NCBI GenBank assembly: GCA_017618075.1
Contig: JAFZUY010000003.1
Location: forward strand, 1-64,000
DNA length: 64,000 bases
Direction: 5' to 3'
DNA from: Lachnospiraceae bacterium
GTDB lineage: Bacteria; Bacillota; Clostridia; Lachnospirales; Lachnospiraceae
A program made the position numbers and the translations under genes. Each line of letters begins with the position of its first letter. The stretch's first letter is position 1. Positions 42,660 through 52,290 of this stretch are shown here, in pieces. The notes below the pieces were generated by a model. It was given only the letters and a program-made list of their open reading frames with translations. It was not told the origin of the DNA and made no database searches.

Positions 42660-43010
42660 ATGACCATAAGAGACAGAATATTTGATAAATTATCGGAACT
42701 AAATATGACTCAGAAAGAATTTGCCAAGAGAACAGGCATTCCTGAGACTACTATAAGCGATTGGAAGAAGAAAAAGACCAATCCGACTTCAGAAAAAATT
42801 CTAATCATTTGCAAGGTGCTTGACGTGACTCCGGAATGGCTCTTGTCAGGAATAGAAGTTAACGGTACAAGAAGCAATCCGCAGGAATGGTTTGCCGTGG
42901 ATGCATCAACCGATGCCGGAATATTATTAACTGCTTTTAATTCCTTTGATTCCAAAGAACAAGCCAGACTTTTAGGATATGTAGAAGCAATGAAGAAGAG
43001 TAAGAAATAA
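42660..43010 (+). CDS. XRE family transcriptional regulator
   Basis: A 116-residue DNA-binding protein. The helix-turn-helix reads MTQKEFAKRTGIPETTISDWK at about residues 16-36, and the continuation SEKILIICKVLDVTPEWLLSG is the standard end of the XRE/Cro domain. The C-terminal 45 residues form a helix that may mediate dimerisation (SFDSKEQARLLGYVEAM). It is the last gene of the three-gene operon with two strong promoters, so it may repress that operon. No good Shine-Dalgarno is visible, which suggests coupling to the gene seven bases upstream. A hairpin follows. Confidence 0.85.
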   Translation: MTIRDRIFDKLSELNMTQKEFAKRTGIPETTISDWKKKKTNPTSEKILIICKVLDVTPEWLLSGIEVNGTRSNPQEWFAVDASTDAGILLTAFNSFDSKEQARLLGYVEAMKKSKK

Positions 43011-43032
43011 GAATAATACTTGCTTTATGTGG

Positions 43033-43056
43033 AGACCTCGCAGAAATGCGGGGTCT
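43033..43056 (+). terminator. hairpin after the HTH gene
   Basis: AGACCTCGCA pairs with TGCGGGGTCT (one G-U) with a GAAA tetraloop; the T-run is poor (TATATGTTTAA). Confidence 0.6.
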
Positions 43057-43174
43057 TATATGTTTAATGGTTTATAAACGTATTGAAATAATAAAATTAG
43101 TAGAGTGAAAGTTTTGCGAAAATGCGTTATAATATCCCTGTAGACGGCATCGTCTTTTCCGAAAGGAGCTTATT

Positions 43175-43366
43175 ATGGGAGATATCAAAAAAGAAGCTGA
43201 AAAAATTATCAAGAATGTTGACAAACAGGACGTTAAGAAAGTCGTAGATAAGGCACTTGACAGCAAGGCTGCAGACGACGTTATCAAAAAAGTTAATGAT
43301 AAAACCAAGAAGGTTGATATCAGCAAAGACGACGTAAAGAAAGTAGTTAATACTGTATTAAAATAG
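43175..43366 (+). CDS. small charged helical protein
   Basis: A 63-residue Lys/Asp-rich protein with repeated K-K-V-V-(D/N) segments at residues 19-24, 37-40 and 56-60, giving three similar amphipathic helices. It is probably soluble and resembles small DNA- or envelope-stress-associated proteins in composition only; no family is recognised. A strong GAAAGGAG Shine-Dalgarno and a TATAAT at about 43130 support expression. It ends two bases before the convergent AEC transporter gene. Confidence 0.65.
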   Translation: MGDIKKEAEKIIKNVDKQDVKKVVDKALDSKAADDVIKKVNDKTKKVDISKDDVKKVVNTVLK

Positions 43367-43367
43367 A

Positions 43368-44297
43368 TTAAATCAAAAGTGCAAGAAGCGGAATTGTGAG
43401 AATGCAAAGCAGCGTACTTAAAAGAATGCAGTTTGCGCTCATCTCCGTTTCCTTGCCGTGAATCTCTGCGAGATTAAGAATTATCGATGCGCAGGGAGTG
43501 GCTGCGAGAATCAGCATACTGGCCTTAAAAGACTGAGGCAGAGGTATGAAGAATAAAAGTGCATATGCAAAGAGCGGGAAAACGATGAGTTTTCCGATGC
43601 ATGCAAAATACACGAACGAATTCGTGAAAAGTTTTTTAAAATCCATTGTAGCGAGACGAATTCCGAGTATAAACATGCACATCGGAGTCGTCATTTTTCC
43701 GAGGAGTCCTATGCTGTCTTTTAGGACCGCGGGCATCCAGTTTGATGCGCATGTAAGATAAAGCGGAACCGCGATTACAAACGAAAACGATGTCGGATTT
43801 AAAAGCGCCGCTTTGACCGAAATATATTTTTTGTCCTGCGTGAGACAATAGATTCCTGCGGTAAAAACTAAGAGGTTCATCGTGATTACATATATCGACG
43901 AATAGCATGCAACCTCGGGGTTTTCCGGCATCAGTGCTTTTATGAGCGGAAGCCCGAAAAATCCGCAGTTTCCGAGCACGGAACCGATGGTAAGCATACG
44001 ATACTTTGATATATTAAACTTCTTCCTGAAGATAAAATACACAAGCAACAAAAACAAAAGCTGCACCACGAAAGAGACTACGAAAAACAGTCCCATATAT
44101 ATAAGATTTGTTTTGTTAAACTCGAGCGAAATAAAAGAAGACACAATCATACACGGCGAGCAGGCATAGATTAAAATGGCCGAAACCGTCGAGAGATGGT
44201 TTGCAGTGGCCCTTTTTGCCTTGCAAAGAATGTATCCCGGCAGCATGTATAAAAGGGATATTAGAACATTTATAAAAGCAATCTTAAAAGAAATCAT
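43368..44297 (-). CDS. AEC family transporter (auxin efflux carrier-like)
   Basis: A 309-residue membrane protein with ten predicted helices in two five-helix halves, the layout of the AEC/BART superfamily. The N-terminal half ends with SVLGNCGFFGLPLIKAL, and the second half has TPMCMFILGIRLA followed by AATPCASIILNLAE; the N-x-G/F-G-x-P motif and the broken helix are characteristic. Bacterial members export or import organic acids such as malate. The substrate here is unknown. GATGAGGTGAATA before the ATG gives the ribosome binding site. It reads leftward and is convergent with the small helical protein. Confidence 0.85.
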   Translation of the reverse strand: MISFKIAFINVLISLLYMLPGYILCKAKRATANHLSTVSAILIYACSPCMIVSSFISLEFNKTNLIYMGLFFVVSFVVQLLFLLLVYFIFRKKFNISKYRMLTIGSVLGNCGFFGLPLIKALMPENPEVACYSSIYVITMNLLVFTAGIYCLTQDKKYISVKAALLNPTSFSFVIAVPLYLTCASNWMPAVLKDSIGLLGKMTTPMCMFILGIRLATMDFKKLFTNSFVYFACIGKLIVFPLFAYALLFFIPLPQSFKASMLILAATPCASIILNLAEIHGKETEMSANCILLSTLLCILTIPLLALLI

Positions 44298-44370
44298 TAT
44301 TCACCTCATCAACAAAGTTGATTATAAACCGATGAGGAAATTTTGCCAATAAATAAAATCGGAGAGTACC

Positions 44371-45768
44371 ATGATAGGACAGTACATATCTGCGCTTTTT
44401 CACGAATATCATACCGCGATAGTCATTATGATAGGCCTTACCACGGTTTTCATATCCAACAATACGATCAGTAAAAAGAAGAAAAACTATCTTTTTAAGA
44501 TCATCATTTTGGATATTCTTTTGATGTTCGCGGAGACCTTCAGCCACATCATTTTCACTCCTGATATGGAGATGATTCCTCTTCGAATTACGATGGATAT
44601 CATCGGTTATGTGATTCGTCCGACACTGATTGTATATTTCTATCTCTTAATCAGTGAGCGATTAAATCCGAAGTTCAATTTGCTTCTTATTTTCCCGCTT
44701 ATCATCAATACGATGGTCTGCGTCAGCGCGTATTTTACGGATCTTCCGTTTTATTACATCACGGGTGAGGACGGTACTTACTGGCAGAGAGGACCGTTAG
44801 GCTTCGTCCCGTTTGCGGTTTCCGCTCTTTATCTTTTAATCCTTATCATTGACTCGATTAAATACTTCAACACGGGCAAGGAAAAGACCTCGTTTGCGGT
44901 TATATATTCGGCGCTTGTGGTTATTTTAGGATCGATTATCGAGACCGTCGACCAGTCCAGACGAATCATTGTTAACTTTACGATGCTTTCGACACTTATC
45001 TACTTCCTGATGTTGTACTTCAAGACAGTGCTTGAGCAGGAAGAGGAAATCATCAGGCAGACGCGTATCGAAGTGATGTATTCGCAGATCGGCCCTCACT
45101 TTATTTTCAATACGCTCTCCGCCATCTACGGACTCGTTGACAAAGAGCCTAAAAAAGCCAAAGAGGCAATCGCAAAATTCTCCGATTATCTTCGAGGAAA
45201 TATCGACTCCATCGGCAAAAAAGGCTGGGTGCCTTTCGAAGAGGAGTTAAAGCATATAGACTCGTACGTATGGATTGAAAAAATGCGTTTCGGCGACGAC
45301 TTAACGATTGAATACGATATCGACGTCATGGACTTTGAAGTCCCGCCGCTTTCTATTCAGCCCCTGGTTGAGAATGCCATAAAACACGGCATTCACAAGA
45401 AATCCGGGCCCGGAAAGGTTACGGTTAAGACCAGAGAGGAAGAAAACGACTATATTGTTGAAGTAATCGACGACGGCGTCGGATTTGATACAAGCGAATT
45501 CGAAAATGATGCGATATTTGACATCCGTAATGCGACCGACCGTGGTATTTCTCTTATCAGCCGTCGTAGAAAAGAAAAAGAAGAAAAGGTTGACCATGCT
45601 TCCAAGAGCGGCCGAGGCCATGTAGGCCTTGATAACACGAGATCAAGACTCGTCGGAAGCGGCATCGGAAACCTTGTCATGAAGAGTGAAGTGGGCAAGG
45701 GCACCACGGCGATAGTCACCATCTATAAAAAGGCCAAAGAAAAAGAGGGCGAAAAGCCCAGAAAATAA
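44371..45768 (+). CDS. LytS-like sensor histidine kinase
   Basis: A 465-residue membrane kinase. Residues 1-215 contain seven predicted helices and act as sensor. The His_kinase region reads QIGPHFIFNTLSAIYGLV, with the phospho-accepting histidine near residue 245, typical of the LytS/YehU group (H-F-x-F-N). The HATPase domain follows with N-box LVENAIKHGIHKK, the G1 box DDGVGFD, and G2 GLDNTRSRL plus GKGT. It should autophosphorylate and pass phosphate to a LytTR response regulator, but none lies next to it. The HATPase domain has an insertion of about 40 charged residues (RRRKEKEEKVDHASK). Starts after CGGAGAG; a clear terminator follows. Confidence 0.88.
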   Translation: MIGQYISALFHEYHTAIVIMIGLTTVFISNNTISKKKKNYLFKIIILDILLMFAETFSHIIFTPDMEMIPLRITMDIIGYVIRPTLIVYFYLLISERLNPKFNLLLIFPLIINTMVCVSAYFTDLPFYYITGEDGTYWQRGPLGFVPFAVSALYLLILIIDSIKYFNTGKEKTSFAVIYSALVVILGSIIETVDQSRRIIVNFTMLSTLIYFLMLYFKTVLEQEEEIIRQTRIEVMYSQIGPHFIFNTLSAIYGLVDKEPKKAKEAIAKFSDYLRGNIDSIGKKGWVPFEEELKHIDSYVWIEKMRFGDDLTIEYDIDVMDFEVPPLSIQPLVENAIKHGIHKKSGPGKVTVKTREEENDYIVEVIDDGVGFDTSEFENDAIFDIRNATDRGISLISRRRKEKEEKVDHASKSGRGHVGLDNTRSRLVGSGIGNLVMKSEVGKGTTAIVTIYKKAKEKEGEKPRK

Positions 45769-45770
45769 GC

Positions 45771-45806
45771 AAAAAGAAGGCGTTTATTTCGCCTTCTTTT
45801 TAGGTT
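45771..45806 (+). terminator. intrinsic terminator
   Basis: A perfect 12-bp stem, AAAAAGAAGGCG with CGCCTTCTTTTT, and a seven-base loop. Confidence 0.9.
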
Positions 45807-45942
45807 GTTTTAAAAATCGGACAAAAACTGTGAAATTTAACTCCGATGAAAGCCATCCAAGGTTTACATTATACTCAAAAAATGGTAGAATTACTCTATC
45901 TATGATTAGATGGAAAAACTATGTAACTGAGGTTGATTTGAA

Positions 45943-47643
45943 ATGTCAGAAAATGTAAATATCACAGCGGAAAATGAAGAAATTGCAGAGGAAAAAACAA
46001 GCCGCAATTTTATAGAGATGATGATTGATAAGGATCTCGCGGAGGGAGTATACGATACCGTACACACAAGATTCCCGCCGGAGCCTAACGGATACCTTCA
46101 TATCGGACACGCAAAAAGTATACTTCTTAACTACGGACTGGCCCAAGAATACGGCGGTAAGTTCAATATGCGTTTCGACGACACAAACCCCACCAAGGAA
46201 AAAATTGAATTTGTTAATTCACAGCTTGAAGACATCAAGTGGCTCGGCGCCGACTGGGAAGACAGACTTTTCTTCGCATCGGACTATTTTGAGCAGATGT
46301 ACGAAGGCGCAGTCAAGCTCATAAAAAAGGGCAAAGCCTATGTATCGGATCTTTCCGCTGATGAAATCAGAGAATACAGAGGAACCCTCACAGAGCCCGG
46401 CAAAGAAGATCCCGGCGTTCACAGAAGCATCGAAGAAAACTTACAGCTTTTCGAAGATATGAAAAACGGCAAATTTGCCGACGGTGAGAAAGTTTTACGA
46501 GCTCGCATCGACATGGCGTCTCCGAACATGAATATGAGAGACCCCGTTATCTACAGAGTCGCACATATGACTCACCACAGAACAGGCGATAAATGGTGCA
46601 TTTATCCGATGTACGATTTCGCTCATCCTATCGAAGATGCTGTGGAAGGCATCACACATTCCATCTGTACACTTGAATTCGAAGACCACAGACCTTTATA
46701 CGACTGGGTTGTAAGGGAGCTTGAATACGAAAGACCTCCCAGACAGATAGAGTTCGCAAAGCTTTATTTAAAGAATGTCGTTACAGGCAAGAGATACATC
46801 AAAAAGCTCGTTGAAGACGGTATCGCAGACGGCTGGGACGATCCGAGACTTGTATCCATATCTGCTTTAAGAAGACGTGGCTACACACCCGAATCCATCA
46901 AGATGTTCGTAGACCTCTGCGGTGTATCCAAAGCTCATTCAATCGCCGACATGGCAATGCTTGAGTACTGTATCAGAGAAGACCTTAAGTTAAAGAGACC
47001 TCGTATGATGGCAATACTCGATCCGGTCAAGCTCGTGATTGACAACTACGAAGGTGAAGGCGAAATGTTAGAGGCAGCCAACAACCTTGAGAACGAAGCA
47101 CTTGGCTCGAGAATGATTCCCTTCTCAAAAGAGCTCTACATCGAGAGAGAAGATTTTATGATCGACCCTCCTAAAAAATACTTCAGACTTTTCCCGGGCA
47201 ACGAAGTTCGTCTCATGAATGCATATTTTGTTAAGTGCGTAAGTTACGAGACAGACGCAGACGGAAATGTAACGGTTGTTCACTGTACCTACGATCCTGA
47301 GACGAAGTCCGGCAGCGGTTTCACCGGCAGAAAAGTCAAAGGTACGATTCACTGGGTGGATGCAAAGAGCGCAGTTCCCGTTGAAGTCAGACTCTTCGAA
47401 AACATCGTTGACGAAGAAAAGGGTGTATACAACGAGGAAGACGGCAGCATCAATGTAAATCCCGACTCCAGAAAGATTGTAACCGCTTACGTTGAGCCGG
47501 ATCTGGCAAAAGCCAAAGCATTCGAGAGTTTCCAGTTCGTAAGAAATGGATTCTACTGCGTGGACTACAAAGACTCAAAAGAAGGTGCACCGGTATTTAA
47601 CCGTATCGTAAGCCTTAAGAGTTCATTTACTTTACCTAAATAA
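45943..47643 (+). CDS. glnS: glutaminyl-tRNA synthetase
   Basis: A 566-residue class I aminoacyl-tRNA synthetase that charges tRNA(Gln) with glutamine. The opening [18 protein letters not shown] holds the HIGH motif at residues 53-56. DDTNP near 85 and the helix with [14 protein letters not shown] near 245 are GlnRS-specific. The KMSKS-equivalent region reads [12 protein letters not shown], followed by GWDDPRL; the usual serine before K is replaced by glycine. The C-terminal beta-barrels ([19 protein letters not shown]) bind the anticodon. It is complete in length. It lies 140 bp after a terminator and is probably monocistronic. The presence of glnS suggests direct charging rather than only the amidotransferase route. 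Confidence 0.95.
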   Translation: MSENVNITAENEEIAEEKTSRNFIEMMIDKDLAEGVYDTVHTRFPPEPNGYLHIGHAKSILLNYGLAQEYGGKFNMRFDDTNPTKEKIEFVNSQLEDIKWLGADWEDRLFFASDYFEQMYEGAVKLIKKGKAYVSDLSADEIREYRGTLTEPGKEDPGVHRSIEENLQLFEDMKNGKFADGEKVLRARIDMASPNMNMRDPVIYRVAHMTHHRTGDKWCIYPMYDFAHPIEDAVEGITHSICTLEFEDHRPLYDWVVRELEYERPPRQIEFAKLYLKNVVTGKRYIKKLVEDGIADGWDDPRLVSISALRRRGYTPESIKMFVDLCGVSKAHSIADMAMLEYCIREDLKLKRPRMMAILDPVKLVIDNYEGEGEMLEAANNLENEALGSRMIPFSKELYIEREDFMIDPPKKYFRLFPGNEVRLMNAYFVKCVSYETDADGNVTVVHCTYDPETKSGSGFTGRKVKGTIHWVDAKSAVPVEVRLFENIVDEEKGVYNEEDGSINVNPDSRKIVTAYVEPDLAKAKAFESFQFVRNGFYCVDYKDSKEGAPVFNRIVSLKSSFTLPK

Positions 47644-47707
47644 TCAGACTACACAATGCAGGCTATGGAAGAAGCCTGTTACGTGACATAAATCAAGGGG
47701 ATAGTGT

Positions 47708-49591
47708 ATGGAAATATCAGAGATTAAGAAAATGTGTTTAAGCTGCATGCATATGACAAAAGAAGAAGACTTTTGTCCCGTGTGCGGCAAGCCGAAAAAA
47801 GGGGTAAAAACATTCGGAAGAGCACTTGAGCCGGGTACGATTTTAAACGGAAAATTCCTTATCGGTAACATTCTCGGTATGGGAAGTTTCGGAATTACGT
47901 ATATCGGTTTTGATATGCTGCTCGAATACAGAGTTGCTATCAAAGAGTTCTTTCCCGATGAAATGGTAGAAAGAAAAGAAGACGGATCTTTAATCGTTGC
48001 GGGAGATACAACCGAGGAAGAATTCCAGGCTGAACTTAAGGCATTCCTTCGTGAGTCGAGAATGCTCGCACAGTTTGCGAAATATCCCGGTATCGTTTCG
48101 ATTAAAGAGCTTTTCTATGCCAACAATACCGGATACATGGTAATGGAGTATCTCGAAGGCGGCACACTGAGAAGATATATCGACAATAACGGCGGACATC
48201 TGTCGGTAGAGCAGACGCTTTCACTGATGAAGCCCGTTATCGTTTCCATGGAGGAAATTCATAAAGCGGGATTGATACACCGTGATATTTCGCCCGAAAA
48301 CATCATGCTTGATTCGGACGGAAGCATCAAGGTGATTGATTTCGGTGCAACGAAGAAATTAAACAACCGTACTGCACAGGTTTATTTCGGCAAATTCGGA
48401 TATGCTCCCTTAGAGCAGATGGTAGGCGAAGGCCAGGGACCCTGGACCGACGTATACGGTATCTGTGCGACCATGTACTGCATGATTACGGGCGATATCC
48501 CGACCGATGCTTTTAGGAGAAGTATGAACGAACCGCTGACACCGATCACGGATTACAATATCCAGATCGACCAGCGTGTAGCAGATGCCATCATGAAGGG
48601 CATGAATATGCAGTGCGCCGACAGACAGCAGGATATGGGCCAGCTTCGCCGCTCACTCTACGGCTTCTCACAGGAAGAGATGAACAAAAAGAACGAGCCC
48701 GTTTACTTCCCGACCATCAATACACAGATGCTCTACGACAAGAAGAACAGAAGAGTATGGTTCGGTCATTATCCTATGAACGAAGTTTCCGGTTCGAGAC
48801 TTACGACAGATATCATTTACGCAACCTACGATCTCATGGATTCCACGATGATTAAGGGTGCGAAATTCAAGAGATTTAACGTTGCAAGCGCTCTTATGAG
48901 CACGGCATACAGAAACGTTAACAGAGCTAAGATTAAGGAAGATTCCAGAAAATACAGATACTTCGAATACACCGAGATTCCCTGGGTTATCAGACAGCAG
49001 AAAGGCAACACAATGATTCTGCAGTCCGAGTATGTGCTTGATTATCAGCTCTTTGATGACAAGGACTACATGGATATGACCGAACGTGAAATCGGCAAGA
49101 TTCGTACAGGTATCGTATGGGAATCAAGTGCTATCAGAGAGTGGCTTAACAGAGACTTCTTCCAGGAAGCATTTTCCAAGGAGGAGCAGGAACGAATCAT
49201 CGTAAAAGAAATAAGAACGCCTATTTCTACTTTTACGGACAAGACCACTTACGACCGCGTATTCTTACCCAGCGTTGAAGAAATGATTAACGGCTTCGAC
49301 GAGCGTACGGGTGCGGTGAGAGCAAACAATTCTCTCAAACTATTCGAAGAGCAGGCACCCTGCTACTTCTCGCAGTTTGCGGATGCCAAGAAAATCAATG
49401 AAAGCCTTCCGATGGGATATGGTTTAAGAACCCGAGGAACGGTTAACGAATATAACGGAACTTTCACTTACGGTGAAAGCTGCGACGGTCAGTCAATCCA
49501 GGCCGGAATGCTTAAAAACTGGAGACTTGACGTGCCTATGGGAATAAGGCCCGTCATCCTGGTAGATGTGACTGATATTTGTGAAGTTTAA
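47708..49591 (+). CDS. Ser/Thr protein kinase with zinc ribbon and DUF6273-like domain
   Basis: A 627-residue protein. An N-terminal zinc ribbon (CLSCMHM...CPVCGK, residues 10-27) is followed by a Hanks-type kinase domain at about 45-320: glycine loop GMGSFGITY, VAIKEFF with the ATP lysine, catalytic IHRDISPENIML with D193, and VIDFGATK. The activation loop and GYAPLEQ are standard. The C-terminal 250 residues resemble DUF6273 domains, with WFGHYPM, WVIRQQ, WLNRDFF and RVFLPSVEEM. There is no membrane helix, so it is probably cytoplasmic. A metallophosphatase gene follows after 15 bp, which suggests reversible phosphorylation of shared targets. Confidence 0.88.
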   Translation: MEISEIKKMCLSCMHMTKEEDFCPVCGKPKKGVKTFGRALEPGTILNGKFLIGNILGMGSFGITYIGFDMLLEYRVAIKEFFPDEMVERKEDGSLIVAGDTTEEEFQAELKAFLRESRMLAQFAKYPGIVSIKELFYANNTGYMVMEYLEGGTLRRYIDNNGGHLSVEQTLSLMKPVIVSMEEIHKAGLIHRDISPENIMLDSDGSIKVIDFGATKKLNNRTAQVYFGKFGYAPLEQMVGEGQGPWTDVYGICATMYCMITGDIPTDAFRRSMNEPLTPITDYNIQIDQRVADAIMKGMNMQCADRQQDMGQLRRSLYGFSQEEMNKKNEPVYFPTINTQMLYDKKNRRVWFGHYPMNEVSGSRLTTDIIYATYDLMDSTMIKGAKFKRFNVASALMSTAYRNVNRAKIKEDSRKYRYFEYTEIPWVIRQQKGNTMILQSEYVLDYQLFDDKDYMDMTEREIGKIRTGIVWESSAIREWLNRDFFQEAFSKEEQERIIVKEIRTPISTFTDKTTYDRVFLPSVEEMINGFDERTGAVRANNSLKLFEEQAPCYFSQFADAKKINESLPMGYGLRTRGTVNEYNGTFTYGESCDGQSIQAGMLKNWRLDVPMGIRPVILVDVTDICEV

Positions 49592-49606
49592 GGGGAAAGA
49601 AAAGAG

Positions 49607-50389
49607 ATGAGTACATACGTTTTAAGTGATATTCACGGTCAATATGATGCTTTCATGAACATGTTAAAGCAGATTAATTTTTCCGACAATGATACGCTTT
49701 TCGTACTCGGGGACGCTATAGACAGAGGCCCGGACGGTATAAAGATTTTAAAGACCATCATGAAGATGGATAATGTAAAAATGTTTCTCGGCAATCATGA
49801 GCTTCTAATGATGGAAGCCTTAAGAAACGTCGAGGAATGCGAAAAAGAAGGCAGACAGGACACCGAAGAACTCGACTTGTGGCTTGATGAGTGCAACGGC
49901 GGTCGCCAGACCTTCGAGGATTTTAAGAAATGCTCTGCCAAGAAAAAGGCGGAAATTCTTATATATCTTGACAATGCAATCGTGGCTAAAAAAGTCAAAG
50001 TTGGCAGGAAGACATACTATCTTTGTCACGCATACGCGGTTAGCAAGAGATTTGACAACGAAGTCAAATACAACGAGCTTATCTACAAAGACGTATTCCA
50101 GGCCGTTTGGCAGAATATCTACGATGCAGGTTTTGCCAAGAAATTAAATGAAAAAATATTCCCGAACAAAAAATACATTTACGTTCTGGGACATATCTTT
50201 ACGCAGCGTCTCGACAGTGTAGATGATCAGGGCAGAGGCATAGTTCTTGATGACAAGAACTTCCTCGACGGCTACCACATCATCAACATTGACTGCGGTA
50301 TGGCGCTTCGAAACAAATCGAGTCAGCTTGCCTGCATGAGGCTTGAGGACGAGAAAATCTTTTATGAGGCTTTAGATGTCGAAGATTAA
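49607..50389 (+). CDS. PP2A-like metallophosphatase (Ser/Thr phosphatase type)
   Basis: A 260-residue calcineurin-like phosphoesterase. The metal-binding motifs are DIHGQYDAF at residues 8-16 (D-x-H), LGDAIDRGPDG at about 34-44 (G-D-x-x-D-R) and LGNHELLMM at about 62-70 (G-N-H-E), followed by a distal histidine (CHAYA). These are the PP2A/PrpE-type protein phosphatase landmarks. It follows the kinase gene by 15 bp and overlaps the dehydratase gene by 14 bp, so all three may be co-transcribed. It probably reverses the kinase upstream, by inference from order. Confidence 0.85.
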   Translation: MSTYVLSDIHGQYDAFMNMLKQINFSDNDTLFVLGDAIDRGPDGIKILKTIMKMDNVKMFLGNHELLMMEALRNVEECEKEGRQDTEELDLWLDECNGGRQTFEDFKKCSAKKKAEILIYLDNAIVAKKVKVGRKTYYLCHAYAVSKRFDNEVKYNELIYKDVFQAVWQNIYDAGFAKKLNEKIFPNKKYIYVLGHIFTQRLDSVDDQGRGIVLDDKNFLDGYHIINIDCGMALRNKSSQLACMRLEDEKIFYEALDVED

Positions 50390-52271
50390 ACTGCATATAA
50401 GCAGGCAAATGATCCTAAGAATAATACTGCTGGCCGTAATGGACATGATTAACATTCTTGTCGTTACGGTTTTTGCTATTTATGTTCGTTATGATTTTTC
50501 CTTCAAGGATTTGCCTGATTACTTTTTAAAATCAACTATTTGGTTCATTCCGATTAACCTGGTCGTGACGATGATCAGCTTCCTGGCGTGGAACCTTTAC
50601 ACCTCCGTCTGGAGATACGCTTCCGCTACCGAACTTATCAAAATCATCGCAGCCGTAACCACGGCGACCATCGGACAGGTTATCTGCAAATTCATTTTTA
50701 AATTACCGATTCCCAGATCATATCCTTTGATTTACCTGGTTGCGCTTTTGGCTGTTACATCCGTCATCAGGTTTTCTTATCGTGCGCTTCGAATTCTCCG
50801 TGCGAAGAGAAGAATCCGCGAGGGCGGCAAAGAGCCTACACGCTGCATGGTTATCGGTGCAGGCAGTGCAGGAAATGAAATCATAAAAGAAATAACCACC
50901 ACTCAGTACCTCACAATGAAGGTCTGCTGTATCATCGATGACGGTCAGGGCTGCTGGGGCAAGAAACTCCGTGGCGTTCCCATCGTAGGCGGTCGTGACG
51001 TAATCGTTCAGGCAGCTGCGGAATACAATATCGCAGAGATTATTATCGCCATCCCTTCGGCTAAGCCTTCGGAGATAAAGGAAATCGTCAATATCTGCAA
51101 GGAAACAGGCTGCAAGATGCGTATCTTACCCGGTATGTATCAGCTCATAAACGGCGAAGTTGATGTAGACGTATCCAAACTTCGTGATGTACAGATTGAG
51201 GATCTTTTAGGAAGAGAACCCGTCAGTACCAACCTCGACGAAATCATGGGCTATGTATCAGGCAGAGTCATCATGGTTACAGGCGGCGGCGGATCGATCG
51301 GAAGCGAACTTTGCAGACAGATCGCGGGTCACAATCCCAAGCAGCTTATTATCGTTGATATTTACGAGAACAACGCTTACGACATCCAGCAGGAGCTGGT
51401 GCGTAAATTCCCCGAGTTAAATCTTGTGGTACTTATCGCGTCCGTTCGAAATACGCTGAGAATGGATAAGATATTTGAAGAATACAAGCCTGAAATCGTT
51501 TACCATGCGGCAGCGCACAAGCATGTTCCGCTCATGGAAGAAAGCCCCAACGAGGCTATCAAGAATAACGTTTTAGGCACACTTAAAGTCGTTAAGGCGG
51601 CTGATAAATGGAAGGTTAAAAAGTTTGTACTTATTTCGACGGATAAGGCGGTTAACCCCACCAACGTAATGGGCGCAACCAAGCGTATCTGCGAAATGAT
51701 AGTACAGACCTACAACGAACGTTCCGAGACCGAGTTCGTGGCAGTACGATTCGGTAATGTTTTGGGCTCGAACGGTTCGGTTATTCCTCTCTTTAAAAAG
51801 CAGATTGAAGCAGGTGGACCGGTTACCGTTACACATCCTGAAATCATCAGATATTTCATGACGATTCCCGAAGCCGTTGCCCTGGTTTTACAGGCCGGCG
51901 CATACGCAAAGGGCGGTGAAATCTTCGTGCTTGACATGGGCGAGCCCGTCAAGATTCTCGACCTCGCAGAGAACTTAATCAAGCTCTCCGGCCTTCGTGT
52001 CGGCGATGATATCGAGATAGTCTTCACCGGCTTAAGACCCGGCGAAAAGCTCTTCGAAGAGATGTTAATGGACGAGGAAGGCCTGACCGAGACCCGCAAC
52101 AAGCGCATCCACATCGGCCATCCCATCAACTTCAACGAGGACGAATTTATGGCGCAGATTGAAAGCTTAAAGACCTTCGTAGAAGGCGAGCCCGACATAG
52201 AAGAAGTCAAAAAGAAAATCGCCGAGATAGTTCCGACATACAAGGCTGCTGAGGACGCAAAAGCGAAGTAG
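50376..52271 (+). CDS. CapD/PglF-type nucleotide-sugar 4,6-dehydratase
   Basis: A 631-residue membrane-bound enzyme of the FlaA1/CapD/PglF family. Four or five N-terminal helices span about residues 8-135. A CoA-binding-like Rossmann segment (VIGAGSAGNEI, about 162) follows, and the catalytic SDR domain begins with VTGGGGSIGSELCRQI near residue 297. The catalytic triad is atypical, as usual in this family: ISTDKAVNPTNVMGATKR replaces Y-x-x-x-K by M-x-x-x-K. It makes UDP-4-keto-6-deoxy-GlcNAc for surface glycans. It overlaps the phosphatase gene by 14 bp. A 63-bp repeat array starts 20 bp after its stop codon, in the same reading frame. Confidence 0.9.
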   Translation: MSKIKLHISRQMILRIILLAVMDMINILVVTVFAIYVRYDFSFKDLPDYFLKSTIWFIPINLVVTMISFLAWNLYTSVWRYASATELIKIIAAVTTATIGQVICKFIFKLPIPRSYPLIYLVALLAVTSVIRFSYRALRILRAKRRIREGGKEPTRCMVIGAGSAGNEIIKEITTTQYLTMKVCCIIDDGQGCWGKKLRGVPIVGGRDVIVQAAAEYNIAEIIIAIPSAKPSEIKEIVNICKETGCKMRILPGMYQLINGEVDVDVSKLRDVQIEDLLGREPVSTNLDEIMGYVSGRVIMVTGGGGSIGSELCRQIAGHNPKQLIIVDIYENNAYDIQQELVRKFPELNLVVLIASVRNTLRMDKIFEEYKPEIVYHAAAHKHVPLMEESPNEAIKNNVLGTLKVVKAADKWKVKKFVLISTDKAVNPTNVMGATKRICEMIVQTYNERSETEFVAVRFGNVLGSNGSVIPLFKKQIEAGGPVTVTHPEIIRYFMTIPEAVALVLQAGAYAKGGEIFVLDMGEPVKILDLAENLIKLSGLRVGDDIEIVFTGLRPGEKLFEEMLMDEEGLTETRNKRIHIGHPINFNEDEFMAQIESLKTFVEGEPDIEEVKKKIAEIVPTYKAAEDAKAK

Positions 52272-52290
52272 TTGCAGTATTATGCGTGAA

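Noticed and set aside
43072..43407. Minus-strand Ser/Thr/Leu-rich frame over the small charged protein
   Set aside because: The plus-strand gene has a strong ribosome site and good composition; the minus frame is its shadow.
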